A stretch of DNA of 29,383 nucleotides from Ruminococcaceae bacterium UBA3215 (GCA_002363155.1 DEWH01000028.1:108342-137724); one strand, 5' to 3'. Shown: positions 15,403 through 23,872, numbered from the stretch's first letter. The notes: generated by a model from the sequence alone, not told the origin. A program made the numbers and translations.

Positions 15403-16412
15403 CTGTCCTCATTCCTTTCAAGATCTATAAAAACCGGCAGTTCCGATACTGCCGCCGTTACTCCGTTTCCCGCGGCCTTGCGGACGGTAAGAGTACCTCC
15501 CGCACAGACCGCCGCACGTTCGCAGACGTTGTCCGCGCCCGTCACCTTTTCCACGAAATCCGAGTGCGCGAACTCCCCGGGAGCGCTCATAAGCTCCTCC
15601 GCGCTGAAAGTTTTCAGCGGGAGCGAGAAGCGTTCACAGAATTCCAGCAGACCCGGTTCATCAGCTTTTATGTCAGCCGTTGCGACAGCCGCCAGCCGCC
15701 TTATATCGAGCCTGTTGTCCGAAAACACCCGCATTATGTGGGTTGTGATATCGCTGCTGGAAGTTCCCCTCTTGCAGCCGATACCCACCGCGATATTTGC
15801 GGGCATAAGGTTCAGCGTCACGTCAAACGGCTTCTCGCCGGGATCGCCGGAAACGCGGATCCCGATGCTCCCGCTGTCCGCTTCCGTAAGCTCGCCGGGA
15901 AGCGGGGAGTGCGGATAAGCGCAGCTGAAACCGACAGTCCTGCCGTCCACCACTGCCGCCGCGACAGCCTTCGCCGCCTCCATGCTGCATATCACGAGTC
16001 CGTTCGCTTTTGCGAACATATCCGGCGAGAAAAGCCCCCGCGAGTCGGTGGCGGTGGTTATGACCGGAACGGCTCCCGTCTTGCCGGCGATCTGCCTTGC
16101 AAGCTCATTCGCGCCGCCTATATGCCCGGAGAGAAGCGGAATAACGAATCTTCCGCAGTCGTCCGCGGCTATCACGGCCGGATCGGTAAGCTTCGAGACG
16201 ATGTGGGGCGCTATGGCGCGGACGGCGATACCCGACGCGCAGACGAACACGAGAGCATCGTACTGCCCGAAAAGCGCGGCGGTAAGCTCACGGATATCCG
16301 CGAACGGCTCCGCTTCCGGATCGCAGTGCTTTTCGTAGCAGTACCTGTCCCCGCCGATCTTTGCGGAAAGCGCCCTGCCCCTTTCGGTGAGCGAGATCAC
16401 AGCTGTTTTCAT
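15390..16412 (-). CDS. cbiG: cobalt-precorrin-5A hydrolase CbiG
   Basis: Opens the delta-lactone of cobalt-precorrin-5A and releases the C20 carbon as acetaldehyde, a step specific to the anaerobic pathway. It is 340 residues. Visible blocks are VFVCASGIAVRAIAPH (N-terminal domain), RFVIPLLSGHIGGANELA and VITTATDS, then the C-terminal domain starting IAVGIGCKRGTSSSDI. The ATG overlaps the cbiF stop. Its presence is strong evidence that the pathway is the cobalt-early one. Confidence 0.94.
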   Translation of the reverse strand: MKTAVISLTERGRALSAKIGGDRYCYEKHCDPEAEPFADIRELTAALFGQYDALVFVCASGIAVRAIAPHIVSKLTDPAVIAADDCGRFVIPLLSGHIGGANELARQIAGKTGAVPVITTATDSRGLFSPDMFAKANGLVICSMEAAKAVAAAVVDGRTVGFSCAYPHSPLPGELTEADSGSIGIRVSGDPGEKPFDVTLNLMPANIAVGIGCKRGTSSSDITTHIMRVFSDNRLDIRRLAAVATADIKADEPGLLEFCERFSLPLKTFSAEELMSAPGEFAHSDFVEKVTGADNVCERAAVCAGGTLTVRKAAGNGVTAAVSELPVFIDLERNEDSCFM

Positions 16413-17158
16413 ATTTTTCTGTACCCCGTTTCAAAGTCCTTGTCGTAAAGCTTCGACAGCTCATGCGCGCTGTCAAGAGCATTTCCCGCGATAATGAGGG
16501 CGGTCTTGCTGATACCGTTCTTCTCCGCGGCTTCGTGAAGCGTCCCGACTGTGCAGCGCACTGTCTTTTCATCTTCCCACGTTGCCCTGTAAACTATGGC
16601 GGCAGGCGTTTCCGGCGAAAATCCTCCGCTTATCAGCTCTTTCGATACCTTATCCGTCATTCCCGCGCTTAAGAATATCACCATTGTGCAGCCGTGAGCC
16701 GCAAGTGAGGAAATGCGTTCGGTTGCCGGGACAGCTGTCCGCCCTGCCATTCTCGTGACAATGACCGACTGGGAAACTCCCGGAAGCGTGTACTCGGCTT
16801 TAAGCGAGGAAGCCGCCCCGAACATCGAGCTTACCCCCGGTGTCACGCGGTACTCTATCCCAAGTTCCTCCAGCCTTTCCGCCTGTTCACGCAATGCCCC
16901 GTAGAGAGACAGGTCGCCCGTCTGGAGCCGGACGGTGTGCAGTCCCGCGTCCTCGGCTCTTTTTATTATATCAATTATCTCTTCAAGCGTCAACCGTGCG
17001 CTGTCATAAACGGCACACCCTTTTTTCGCGTAACCGAGCAGTTCCTTATTTATCAGCGAGCCGGCGTAAATGATAACGTCCGCGCTCTCAATAAGCCTCA
17101 TTCCGCGCACCGTTATAAGATCCGGCGCACCGCACCCCGCTCCCACAAAATCAACCAT
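16409..17158 (-). CDS. cbiF: cobalt-precorrin-4 C11-methyltransferase CbiF
   Basis: Methylates C11 of cobalt-precorrin-4. It is 249 residues, the standard length. Motifs are FVGAGCGAPDLITVRG (4-19), IYAGSLINKELL, RLQTGDLSLYGALREQ, and TPGVSSMFGAAS. The ATG overlaps the last codons of cbiD by 8 bp. Among the related tetrapyrrole methylases, the YAGSL and TGDLSLYG blocks separate it from CbiL and CbiH. Confidence 0.95.
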   Translation of the reverse strand: MVDFVGAGCGAPDLITVRGMRLIESADVIIYAGSLINKELLGYAKKGCAVYDSARLTLEEIIDIIKRAEDAGLHTVRLQTGDLSLYGALREQAERLEELGIEYRVTPGVSSMFGAASSLKAEYTLPGVSQSVIVTRMAGRTAVPATERISSLAAHGCTMVIFLSAGMTDKVSKELISGGFSPETPAAIVYRATWEDEKTVRCTVGTLHEAAEKNGISKTALIIAGNALDSAHELSKLYDKDFETGYRKI

Positions 17159-18290
17159 TGTATTCCTCCGCTATCCGCTTTATCAGTTCGTCCGCTTTCT
17201 CCGTCCTTACCCGTACCCTGTGCATATCCGAGAACATCAGCGCCCCGATATCCGCAGCGCCTTTCACTTTTGCTTCAAGGTAATACCCGGCACGGGCGGC
17301 GAGAATATCCAGAGTTTTCTCCGTAAATCCGGCTTCATCGAGAATATCCAGCGCCGCGTCCGTTGTCGCGCATTCCGGCAGTCTGCGCAGCGTCTCCGCA
17401 TCAGCTCCCGCAAGCAGTCCGCAGGTCACGAGCACGTCCATCCTCCCGTCAGCAAAAGACGAGTGTGTGTTCATTATCCCCGCCCCGAGCTTCACGAGCT
17501 TTCCAATATGCCCGATTATGAGAATGCCGCTGAAGCCGTATTCAAGCGCGATGTCTGTTGCGTCACCGATGAAGTTGCTGATCTTCACGCTCTTTTCAAG
17601 ATCGAGCGGCAGCTCACGCCGTATGAAGTTCTCGCCGTAGTTGCCAAGCGTGAACAGGAGCGTTTCATGCCCCTCGGCTTTCCTCATCTTTATCTCGGTG
17701 CGTATGGTTTCCACCAGCGCCGCATTGCTCATAGGCTCGATAATGCCGCTCGTGCCGATTATCGAGATGCCGCCCTCGATACCGAGCCGCGGATTGAATG
17801 TCCGCTTTGCAAGGATCTCACCCTCCGGCACGCTTATCTCAACCGCAAATCCGCCTTTATACCCGTATTTGCCGGCGATCTCCGTCACCGCTTCGGTTAT
17901 CATTCTCCGCGGAACAGAGTTTATCGCAGACGCACCGACAGGCTGGTCAAGCCCGGGCTTTGTGACTGTTCCCACACCTTTTCCCCCGGTTATGGCAACT
18001 CCCGTCTCAGCAGGTGAAACCTTCGCATAAACAAGCGTTCCGTTCGTTATATCCGGGTCATCTCCGCTGTCCTTTTTTACCGCGCATGACGCAAAACCCT
18101 CACCGATAATCGGTTCAAGAATGTCGATCGTCAGCGTTATGCCTTTCGGTGTCGGAAGCGTCACGGCCGCAGTTTTTTCTCCCGATAACAGCATTTCAGC
18201 GGCAGCCTTTGAAGCTGCCGCCGCACACGAACCGGTAGTATAACCGCAGCGGAGCATTTTTCCGCCGCGGTAAACATACTCGTTCAGCAT
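17151..18290 (-). CDS. cbiD: cobalt-precorrin-5B C1-methyltransferase CbiD
   Basis: Methylates C1 of cobalt-precorrin-5B after CbiG, a step specific to the anaerobic route. It is 379 residues. The family N-terminus LRCGYTTGSCAAAASKAA is at 13-30, followed by GVGTVTKPGL, AINSVPRRMI and a GIIEPMS block. The ATG lies one base after the stop of the tandem CbiK gene, with GAGGGA in that gene's last codons. It is the first corrin-ring gene in the operon order. Confidence 0.95.
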   Translation of the reverse strand: MLNEYVYRGGKMLRCGYTTGSCAAAASKAAAEMLLSGEKTAAVTLPTPKGITLTIDILEPIIGEGFASCAVKKDSGDDPDITNGTLVYAKVSPAETGVAITGGKGVGTVTKPGLDQPVGASAINSVPRRMITEAVTEIAGKYGYKGGFAVEISVPEGEILAKRTFNPRLGIEGGISIIGTSGIIEPMSNAALVETIRTEIKMRKAEGHETLLFTLGNYGENFIRRELPLDLEKSVKISNFIGDATDIALEYGFSGILIIGHIGKLVKLGAGIMNTHSSFADGRMDVLVTCGLLAGADAETLRRLPECATTDAALDILDEAGFTEKTLDILAARAGYYLEAKVKGAADIGALMFSDMHRVRVRTEKADELIKRIAEEYNG

Positions 18291-18291
18291 A

Positions 18292-20436
18292 TTAGTTTAT
18301 TCCCTCGGACTTGAAAACAAGCTCGCGGTCATACCATTCCGACTTCTTCGTGCTCCATGCCGCGCAGTTTACGGGCGTATCGAGAGCAGGAACGGGAACG
18401 GTGTATGTATATGCGCCCTCCGCGTCCTCAACAAACGGAATGCAGTCGCTCTCCGCCGCGTTTGCCGCTTCTTCGGAAGTTCCCATGAACAGCTTGCCGT
18501 AGCCCTTGCCGCTGAGTGTCATTACCGCGGTCATCTCGCCGTTTGCGACGGTAAGCTCGCACTTTACTACCTTGAACATGGATGAGCTCGAATCAACATC
18601 TATGCTGTATGTGCCGTCGGCAACGGTCTTTGCGGAAGCGGAAGCTTCATCTGCACCGGCTTCAAGAGGAGCCGCGTTCTTTACATGGTCAACATAGATG
18701 TCGCGGACAGCCGCTATCTCGCCGAGACCGCGCAGGACAGGAACTACCTCATATCCCTCGTTTGTGAGGATCGTTTTCCATGAATCGTCCTCGTCACCTG
18801 CCATATCATTGTTCGCGTGGTCGCCGGCAACTACCATGAGCGGTTCAAGGATAACGCGCTTGTAGCCGAAATTCTTCACAAATGCCTTTACATCTTCGAT
18901 CGAAGGCTCGGCTTCAACCGTGCCTATGCAGTATGCTTGTTTGCCTGCATCTATAAGCTTCAGCTGGAGGTTGGTGTATGTTGCGTTTGAAGGGTGCTCG
19001 GTGCCGTGTCCCATGAATACGATCGCTGTTTCGCCGTCGTCGTATTCCGCGGTGGCATCGGTGATAGCCTCTATAACTCTGTTGTAGTCGTCATCGCTTG
19101 TAAGAAGCGGAGCGCCTATCTTTACGCTGTCGAACTTGTCAGCCTGCGCCTTTACGACTTCAATAAGATCGTCGTACTCGTATCCGCTCATAACATGTGT
19201 GGGCTGTACGATAAGCTCCTTCACGCCGTCTTTCTCAAGACGCTCGAACGCTTCGTCAACATTGTCGATCTCGATACCGTCACGCTCTTTCAGCTTGTCA
19301 ATGATGATCTGGCTGGTGAATGCGCGGCGCACTTCCTTATCGGGGTTCGCGTCCGCGATAGCTTTCTCTATCGCGCCGATAGTAGCTTCACGGCTGTCAT
19401 TGTAGCTTGTTCCGAAGCTTACTGTGAGAATGACCGGCTTTGTGTCTGAAAGATCACGGGCATTCTTCACATGGTCAACGTAGATGTCACGGACAGCCGC
19501 TATCTCTCCGAGACCCTTGAGCACGGGAACTACCTCGAATCCCTCTTTTGTGAGGATCGTCTTCCATGAATCGTCCTCGTCGCCTGCCATATCGTTGTTC
19601 GCGTGGTCGCCGGCAACTACCATGAGCGGTTCAAGGATAACACGCTTGTATCCGCCGTTCTTTGCGAATGCAACAACATCATCGATAGAAGGCTCGGACT
19701 CAACCGTGCCTATGCAGTAGTTCGTCTTGCCCGCATCGGCAAGCTTCTTCTGAAGCTTTGCATAAGTCGCGTTGGCAGAGTGTTCTGTGCCGTGGCCCAT
19801 GAACACGATAGCTGTTTCGCCGTCGTCAAACTCCTCTGTAGCGACAGTTATCGCATTTACCACGTTGGTGTAGTCCTCGTCGCTTGTAAGAAGCGGAGCG
19901 CCTACCTTTACGCTGTCGAACTTGTCAGCCTGCGCCTTTACGACTTCCATAAGATCGTCGTACTCGTATCCGCTCATAACGTGTGTGGGCTGTACGATAA
20001 GCTCCTTTACGCCGTCTTTTTCAAGGCGCCCGAACGCTTCGTCAACGTTGTCGATCTCAAGCCCGTCACGCTCTTTCAGCTTGTCGATGATGATCTGGCT
20101 GGTGAATGCGCGGCGCACTTCCTTATCGGGGTTCGCGTCCGCGATAGCTTTCTCTATCGCGCCGATAGTAGCTTCACGGCTGTCGTTGTAGCTCGTTCCG
20201 AAGCTTACCGTAAGAATAACGGGCTTTACGTCGGCAGCTGTGTTTTCAGCCTCCGGCTCCTTCTCATTCGCCTGTACAGCTTCGGTCTCCTTTACTGTTG
20301 TCTCTGCTGCCGCAGCCGTTTCCGGCGCTTCAGAAGCGGCAGTTGTCGTTCCCTGCGATGCGCCGCCGCAGCCTGCCATTGAAAGTGCGCAAACTGCGCT
20401 CAGCAGAAAGGCAGCGGTCTTTTTTGTCCTTGTCAT
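18292..20436 (-). CDS. exported lipoprotein with two CbiK chelatase domains and a C-terminal beta domain
   Basis: A 714-residue exported protein. Residues 1-23 form a lipoprotein signal ending in SMAGC (Cys23), then a low-complexity Thr/Ala/Glu linker to residue 70. Two CbiK (anaerobic cobaltochelatase) domains follow at about 71-325 and 333-587, a period of 262 codons (786 bp). Both keep the metal-site residues known from CbiK: His215, Glu246, His278 and His477, Glu508, His540, with MGHGT and VAGDHANNDMAGD motifs. Residues about 603-714 are a beta-rich domain resembling one in the operon's first gene. AGAGGAGAT precedes the ATG at 20436; a longer start at 20583 lies in the ABC gene. Periplasmic CbiK of Desulfovibrio binds haem and is linked to iron/haem uptake, so this may hand corrinoid, haem or cobalt to the ABC system rather than make B12 in the cytoplasm. 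Confidence 0.9.
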   Translation of the reverse strand: MTRTKKTAAFLLSAVCALSMAGCGGASQGTTTAASEAPETAAAAETTVKETEAVQANEKEPEAENTAADVKPVILTVSFGTSYNDSREATIGAIEKAIADANPDKEVRRAFTSQIIIDKLKERDGLEIDNVDEAFGRLEKDGVKELIVQPTHVMSGYEYDDLMEVVKAQADKFDSVKVGAPLLTSDEDYTNVVNAITVATEEFDDGETAIVFMGHGTEHSANATYAKLQKKLADAGKTNYCIGTVESEPSIDDVVAFAKNGGYKRVILEPLMVVAGDHANNDMAGDEDDSWKTILTKEGFEVVPVLKGLGEIAAVRDIYVDHVKNARDLSDTKPVILTVSFGTSYNDSREATIGAIEKAIADANPDKEVRRAFTSQIIIDKLKERDGIEIDNVDEAFERLEKDGVKELIVQPTHVMSGYEYDDLIEVVKAQADKFDSVKIGAPLLTSDDDYNRVIEAITDATAEYDDGETAIVFMGHGTEHPSNATYTNLQLKLIDAGKQAYCIGTVEAEPSIEDVKAFVKNFGYKRVILEPLMVVAGDHANNDMAGDEDDSWKTILTNEGYEVVPVLRGLGEIAAVRDIYVDHVKNAAPLEAGADEASASAKTVADGTYSIDVDSSSSMFKVVKCELTVANGEMTAVMTLSGKGYGKLFMGTSEEAANAAESDCIPFVEDAEGAYTYTVPVPALDTPVNCAAWSTKKSEWYDRELVFKSEGIN
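18660..20230 (-). repeat. 786-bp tandem duplication inside the CbiK lipoprotein gene
   Basis: The two CbiK-coding halves are offset by 786 bp. For example, TGAATCGTCC occurs at 18781 and 19567, and GGGCTGTACG at 19201 and 19987. Long stretches are near-identical at DNA level, and by eye only about 30 residues differ over roughly 254. The differences cluster in the middle of each domain. This points to a recent duplication or ongoing gene conversion. Confidence 0.85.
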
Positions 20437-20486
20437 TTTTATCTCCTCTTTTTCATTTATTTCAAGGTCAGTGACCCTGTTTGCGT

Positions 20487-21227
20487 TTACATATACTTGT
20501 CGTAAAGCTCCTCGGTAAGCCCGAAATGCTCTGTGAGCGTCCGCTTGTCGAGCAGCCCTTCCGGTGCTCCCGTACCCGTGCATATCCCGTCCCTGATGAG
20601 CATCACCCTGTCGGATATCCTCCCGGCAAGCTCGGTCTCATGCATCGACATGACCACCGCGATATCACGCTCCCGGCGAAGCTTGTCCAGCATCTCCAGA
20701 AATGTGAGCTTGTAGTGGATATCGAGGAACGATGTCGGCTCGTCCAGCAGAAGTATCTTCGGCTCCCGGCATACAGCCCTTGCAAGCATCACTCTCTGCT
20801 TCTGTCCGTCGCTTATCTCGGCGAAGAAACGATCCGCAAGCTCTGTTGTATCGGTGAGCCGCATAGCCTCTTCAACCGCTTTCTTATCGGCTTTTCCGAG
20901 CAGTCCGAATGTTCCGGTATAGGGGTATCTCCCGGTCTCCGTCACTTCCCGGCAGGTCATCATGTCCGTTTTCGGGCGGTCTGTGAGCATTGCCGAGACC
21001 TGTTTTGCAAAGTCGTTCCGGCTCATATCCTCTTTGGAGGTGCCGTCTATGTATATCCCGCCCGAAATCGGCGGGAGCTGTCCGGCAAGAGTCTTTAAAA
21101 GCGTCGATTTGCCGGAGCCGTTCCTGCCGATAAGCGTGAAGATCTCTCCTCCGCTCACCGTGAACGAAATGTCATGCGCTATCTCTTTGCCGTTATACCC
21201 GGCGCAAAGGTTCTTTATCTCAAGCAT
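20487..21227 (-). CDS. ABC transporter ATP-binding protein (BtuD/FecE-like)
   Basis: Cytoplasmic ATPase of a type II ABC importer, 246 residues. Walker A is IGRNGSGKST (33-42), the signature is ISDGQKQR (Asp in place of the usual Gly), and Walker B is ILLLDEPTSFLD, followed by the switch His in MSMHE. It overlaps the permease gene by 8 bp. A 50-bp gap separates it from the tandem CbiK gene, the largest gap in the operon. The riboswitch points to corrinoid uptake; haem or siderophore importers have the same fold, so I leave the symbol empty. Confidence 0.9.
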   Translation of the reverse strand: MLEIKNLCAGYNGKEIAHDISFTVSGGEIFTLIGRNGSGKSTLLKTLAGQLPPISGGIYIDGTSKEDMSRNDFAKQVSAMLTDRPKTDMMTCREVTETGRYPYTGTFGLLGKADKKAVEEAMRLTDTTELADRFFAEISDGQKQRVMLARAVCREPKILLLDEPTSFLDIHYKLTFLEMLDKLRRERDIAVVMSMHETELAGRISDRVMLIRDGICTGTGAPEGLLDKRTLTEHFGLTEELYDKYM

Positions 21228-22233
21228 TTTCCCTGTCTTTATTCTTTCTCAGCATTATTATCAGCACCACCGGCGCTCCGAGCACCGCGGTGACCGTGCT
21301 TATACCGAGCTCCGACGGAGCTGTCACCGTTCTCGCTATCATATCGCTTATTATGCAGAACACACCGCCGCCGAGAAAGCATGCCGGTATCATCACTATC
21401 GGCTTTGCCGTGCCGAGCAGCATCTTCACAAGGAACGGCACCGCGATGCCTACGAATGAAACAGGACCGGCGAATGCCGCCACACAGCCGGACAGCAGGC
21501 TCGACAGCACTATCATCGCTATGCGCACTGCCCGTATGTTCACGCCCATATCCACCGCGTAGCCCTCACCGAGCCTGTACGCGTTTATCGGCTTAGACAG
21601 CATGAATACCGCCGCGAGCGCAGCAAATACCACCGCCGCGCAGACCATAAGCCCGTCGCTCTTTATTCCGGAGAATGTGCCTACCGCCCAGTCGTGCAGG
21701 TTCACGATATCCGAGTCGTTTGCGAAGTTCACCACGATATCAGTTATCGCCGTGCAGATATAGCCTATCATTACTCCGCACACCACCAGAAGCGACATGC
21801 TCCTTATCCTCGACGACATCAGCAGCACCGCCAGCATTGAGAGAAGCGCCCCGGCAAACGCGGAGATCACCATTACAGCGGAGTTCATTTTAAGCGCTCC
21901 TCCGGCGGAAGCTATAAGCGCCAGCGCCACCGTGAGCCGCGCTCCCGACGATATACCGAGTACAAACGGTCCCGCGATAGGGTTGTGGAAGTAAGTCTGG
22001 AGCATATAGCCCGAAAGTGCCAGCGCACCTCCGAGCACCGCCGCCGCAAGCGTGCGCGGAACTCTTATCTTCAGCACTATCGCCGATGCAGTATCATCGC
22101 CGGAGGTCCCGGAGAAGATCCGGATCAGCTCATCTATGGGTATATCCACGCTCCCCGCCATTATGCTCACCGCTATGAACAGCAGAAGCAGGCAGGCAAG
22201 CAGGACAAACGAAAATATCAGTCTCTTCTTCAT
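21220..22233 (-). CDS. ABC transporter permease, FecCD/BtuC family
   Basis: Membrane subunit of the importer, 337 residues with eight to ten hydrophobic segments. Family sequence includes LKIRVPRTLAAAVLGGALAL, LSGYMLQTYFHNPIAGPFVL, LGISSGARL near the middle, and FVGIAVPFLVKMLLG in the C-terminal third, the region that contacts the ATPase. The ATG overlaps the binding-protein stop (ATGA). Substrate by context: cobalamin, cobinamide or another metal-tetrapyrrole. Confidence 0.92.
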   Translation of the reverse strand: MKKRLIFSFVLLACLLLLFIAVSIMAGSVDIPIDELIRIFSGTSGDDTASAIVLKIRVPRTLAAAVLGGALALSGYMLQTYFHNPIAGPFVLGISSGARLTVALALIASAGGALKMNSAVMVISAFAGALLSMLAVLLMSSRIRSMSLLVVCGVMIGYICTAITDIVVNFANDSDIVNLHDWAVGTFSGIKSDGLMVCAAVVFAALAAVFMLSKPINAYRLGEGYAVDMGVNIRAVRIAMIVLSSLLSGCVAAFAGPVSFVGIAVPFLVKMLLGTAKPIVMIPACFLGGGVFCIISDMIARTVTAPSELGISTVTAVLGAPVVLIIMLRKNKDRENA

Positions 22234-23378
22234 TCCAGTCTGTAAAGGTATTCCGGCTCCCGTCCACTTCCCGTGAATATGGTGCTGAAATCGGTCAGTA
22301 TCTCTCCCGTCTTCATTATCTCCTGATAAAGGCTCCTGTCGGTAGCCCAGACATTGCCCTCTCGCACCGCTTTGAAATCCGCAAGCAGGCTGTTCTTTGC
22401 AATCAGCTCGTCAAGCGTCGATATCTCGCCGGCTATGGTGCAGTTGTAGATGATGACGTCGGCGTCCTTCGCTGCGGTGTAGAACTGTTCCGGCTCGATC
22501 GTCACGGAGGAAGAGGCATTGTCGTCTCCCGGAAAATCGAACACGTTATCACCGCCCGCAAGCTCTATCATCTTTGTGATGTAATCGCCGGATTTCCTTG
22601 TGACTATGCGCCCGGCGGAGCTTATATAGAAGAACACCGCCGTTTTGCGCGCCGTGTTTTCTCCGTCATTCCCGGAAAGCTCGTCGAAGTGCTTTTTCTG
22701 CTCCGCGTAAAGCTTGTCGCCAAGCTCCGGACAGCCGCAGATATGCGCATAGACCTTTATCCACTCGCACCGTCCGAGGGGGTGCGGTTCATAGCTCGAT
22801 CTGTCAACGAACACCGGTATGCCGAGTTCTTCCAGCTTTTCACGCACTTCCGGTACATGCTCGGTCATGGTGGACTGCACAGAAAGGTCACAGCCCCCGG
22901 AAAGCAGCGTTTCATAATCCGGCTCGCGGTACTTTCCCGCGTAGATCATATCCCCGCGCTCCATTGCTTCTCTCGCGCTGTCTATGTACCAGTCGTCCGC
23001 CTCCAGCGAGGAAAAGCGGATATCTCCGGTCTTTTCAAGGGCATCGTAGAAGCACATCACCGCGCTTGCCGCCATATATACACGCTCCGGCGAAAGGGTG
23101 ATGACCGTCGTGTTATCTCCGGCATTTCCGGCTGACGCGCCGTCCGGCAGCACAAGGAGCCTGTCCCCGCTGCTCGTTTCGATAAGCGAGCCGCCGTCCT
23201 CGTATTCGTATATCGTGAAGCACTCCGCTGTGTCGTTCTCTGTCTTTACCGGCGCTCCGGAACCCTCATATACCGGAAGTTCTCCGTTTTGCCCGGCTCC
23301 GCCGTTCCCGCAGGCACACACATTCACCAGCATGACCGCCGTGCAGAACAGCGCCGCAATTCTTTTCATTATTCTCAT
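22230..23378 (-). CDS. ABC transporter substrate-binding lipoprotein (BtuF/FhuD-like)
   Basis: Extracellular receptor of the importer, 382 residues. It has a basic start (MRIMKR), a hydrophobic core and a lipobox VCAC with Cys23. The first lobe begins near residues 85-110 (TVITLSPERVYMAASAVMCF). The second lobe includes CEWIKVYAHICGCPELGDKLY, typical of the PeriBP_2 fold joined by one long helix. The start at 23378 overlaps the stop of the first gene (ATGA); an ATG three codons later is also possible. It has no His-rich or haem-type motif that would fix the ligand. Confidence 0.9.
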   Translation of the reverse strand: MRIMKRIAALFCTAVMLVNVCACGNGGAGQNGELPVYEGSGAPVKTENDTAECFTIYEYEDGGSLIETSSGDRLLVLPDGASAGNAGDNTTVITLSPERVYMAASAVMCFYDALEKTGDIRFSSLEADDWYIDSAREAMERGDMIYAGKYREPDYETLLSGGCDLSVQSTMTEHVPEVREKLEELGIPVFVDRSSYEPHPLGRCEWIKVYAHICGCPELGDKLYAEQKKHFDELSGNDGENTARKTAVFFYISSAGRIVTRKSGDYITKMIELAGGDNVFDFPGDDNASSSVTIEPEQFYTAAKDADVIIYNCTIAGEISTLDELIAKNSLLADFKAVREGNVWATDRSLYQEIMKTGEILTDFSTIFTGSGREPEYLYRLE

Positions 23379-23872
23379 TTCTTTCTCTTTTTCACTATTA
23401 CAATCGCGGCTATTCCGGCGCATACCGCCGCGGCTCCCGCTGCTATCAGGAGCGGGACGGGGGAAAAGCCCTGTCCCGGCGCGGGTGCTGCCGCACCGGA
23501 CGCACCGGACGCAGTTACCTCTCCGAAAACTATCTCGTAATCTATAAGATGCGGTTCGCTCATCGCAATAGTCTCCGCCTGCACCGAAAGCGGCTCGTCA
23601 AGGGTATAGACCGGTATCTCGAACACGGAATTCCCGCTTTCGTTCACCGGATAGAAGCTCTCTCCGCCGACGATCATCATGTCGTACTTCGGGCTGCTCC
23701 ACTCGAACTTTGCCGTCATCTCCCCGCCGGTCACCGTGATCTCGGCAGGAGAAAGTATATGCGCCTTTCCCGTGCCGCCTGTCATCGTTATTTCTGCTGT
23801 ATATACACCGTCATTCATGGTCAAAGCCGCCTTTCCGGAAAATAAAAATGCCCCTGCCGAAAGCAGGAGCAT
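23375..23872 (-). CDS. small membrane-anchored beta-domain protein, first gene of the B12 operon
   Basis: A 165-residue protein if started at the ATG at 23872. Residues 1-18 look like a short hydrophobic signal core without the usual basic residues. About 19-115 is a beta-rich domain (DGVYTAEITMTGG, ITVTGGEMTAKFEWSS, IPVYTLDEPL) that aligns by eye with the C-terminal domain of the tandem CbiK protein. Then come an Ala/Gly/Pro linker, one membrane segment (about 137-160) and the basic tail KKRKK. The domain plan recalls NEAT haem-binding domains, which is only a resemblance. An in-frame TGA lies two codons upstream of the ATG, there is no good ribosome site, and the ATG forms the base of a terminator hairpin. 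An ATG at 23818 is the alternative start but would remove the signal. Confidence 0.65.
   Translation of the reverse strand: MLLLSAGAFLFSGKAALTMNDGVYTAEITMTGGTGKAHILSPAEITVTGGEMTAKFEWSSPKYDMMIVGGESFYPVNESGNSVFEIPVYTLDEPLSVQAETIAMSEPHLIDYEIVFGEVTASGASGAAAPAPGQGFSPVPLLIAAGAAAVCAGIAAIVIVKKRKK
23839..23872 (-). terminator. riboswitch expression-platform terminator
   Basis: On the minus strand, ATGCTCCTGC (23872-23863), loop TTTCG, then GCAGGGGCAT (23857-23848), a 10-bp stem with one G-U pair. It is followed at once by TTTTATTTT (23847-23839). This is a near-ideal intrinsic terminator about 110 bases after the B12 box, so binding of cobalamin probably stops transcription here. The stem includes the ATG of the first ORF. 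Confidence 0.85.

Noticed and set aside
20437..20583. Longer start for the tandem CbiK protein
   Set aside because: It overlaps the ABC ATPase gene and puts about 49 polar residues before a normal lipoprotein signal; the ATG at 20436 has AGAGGAG upstream.
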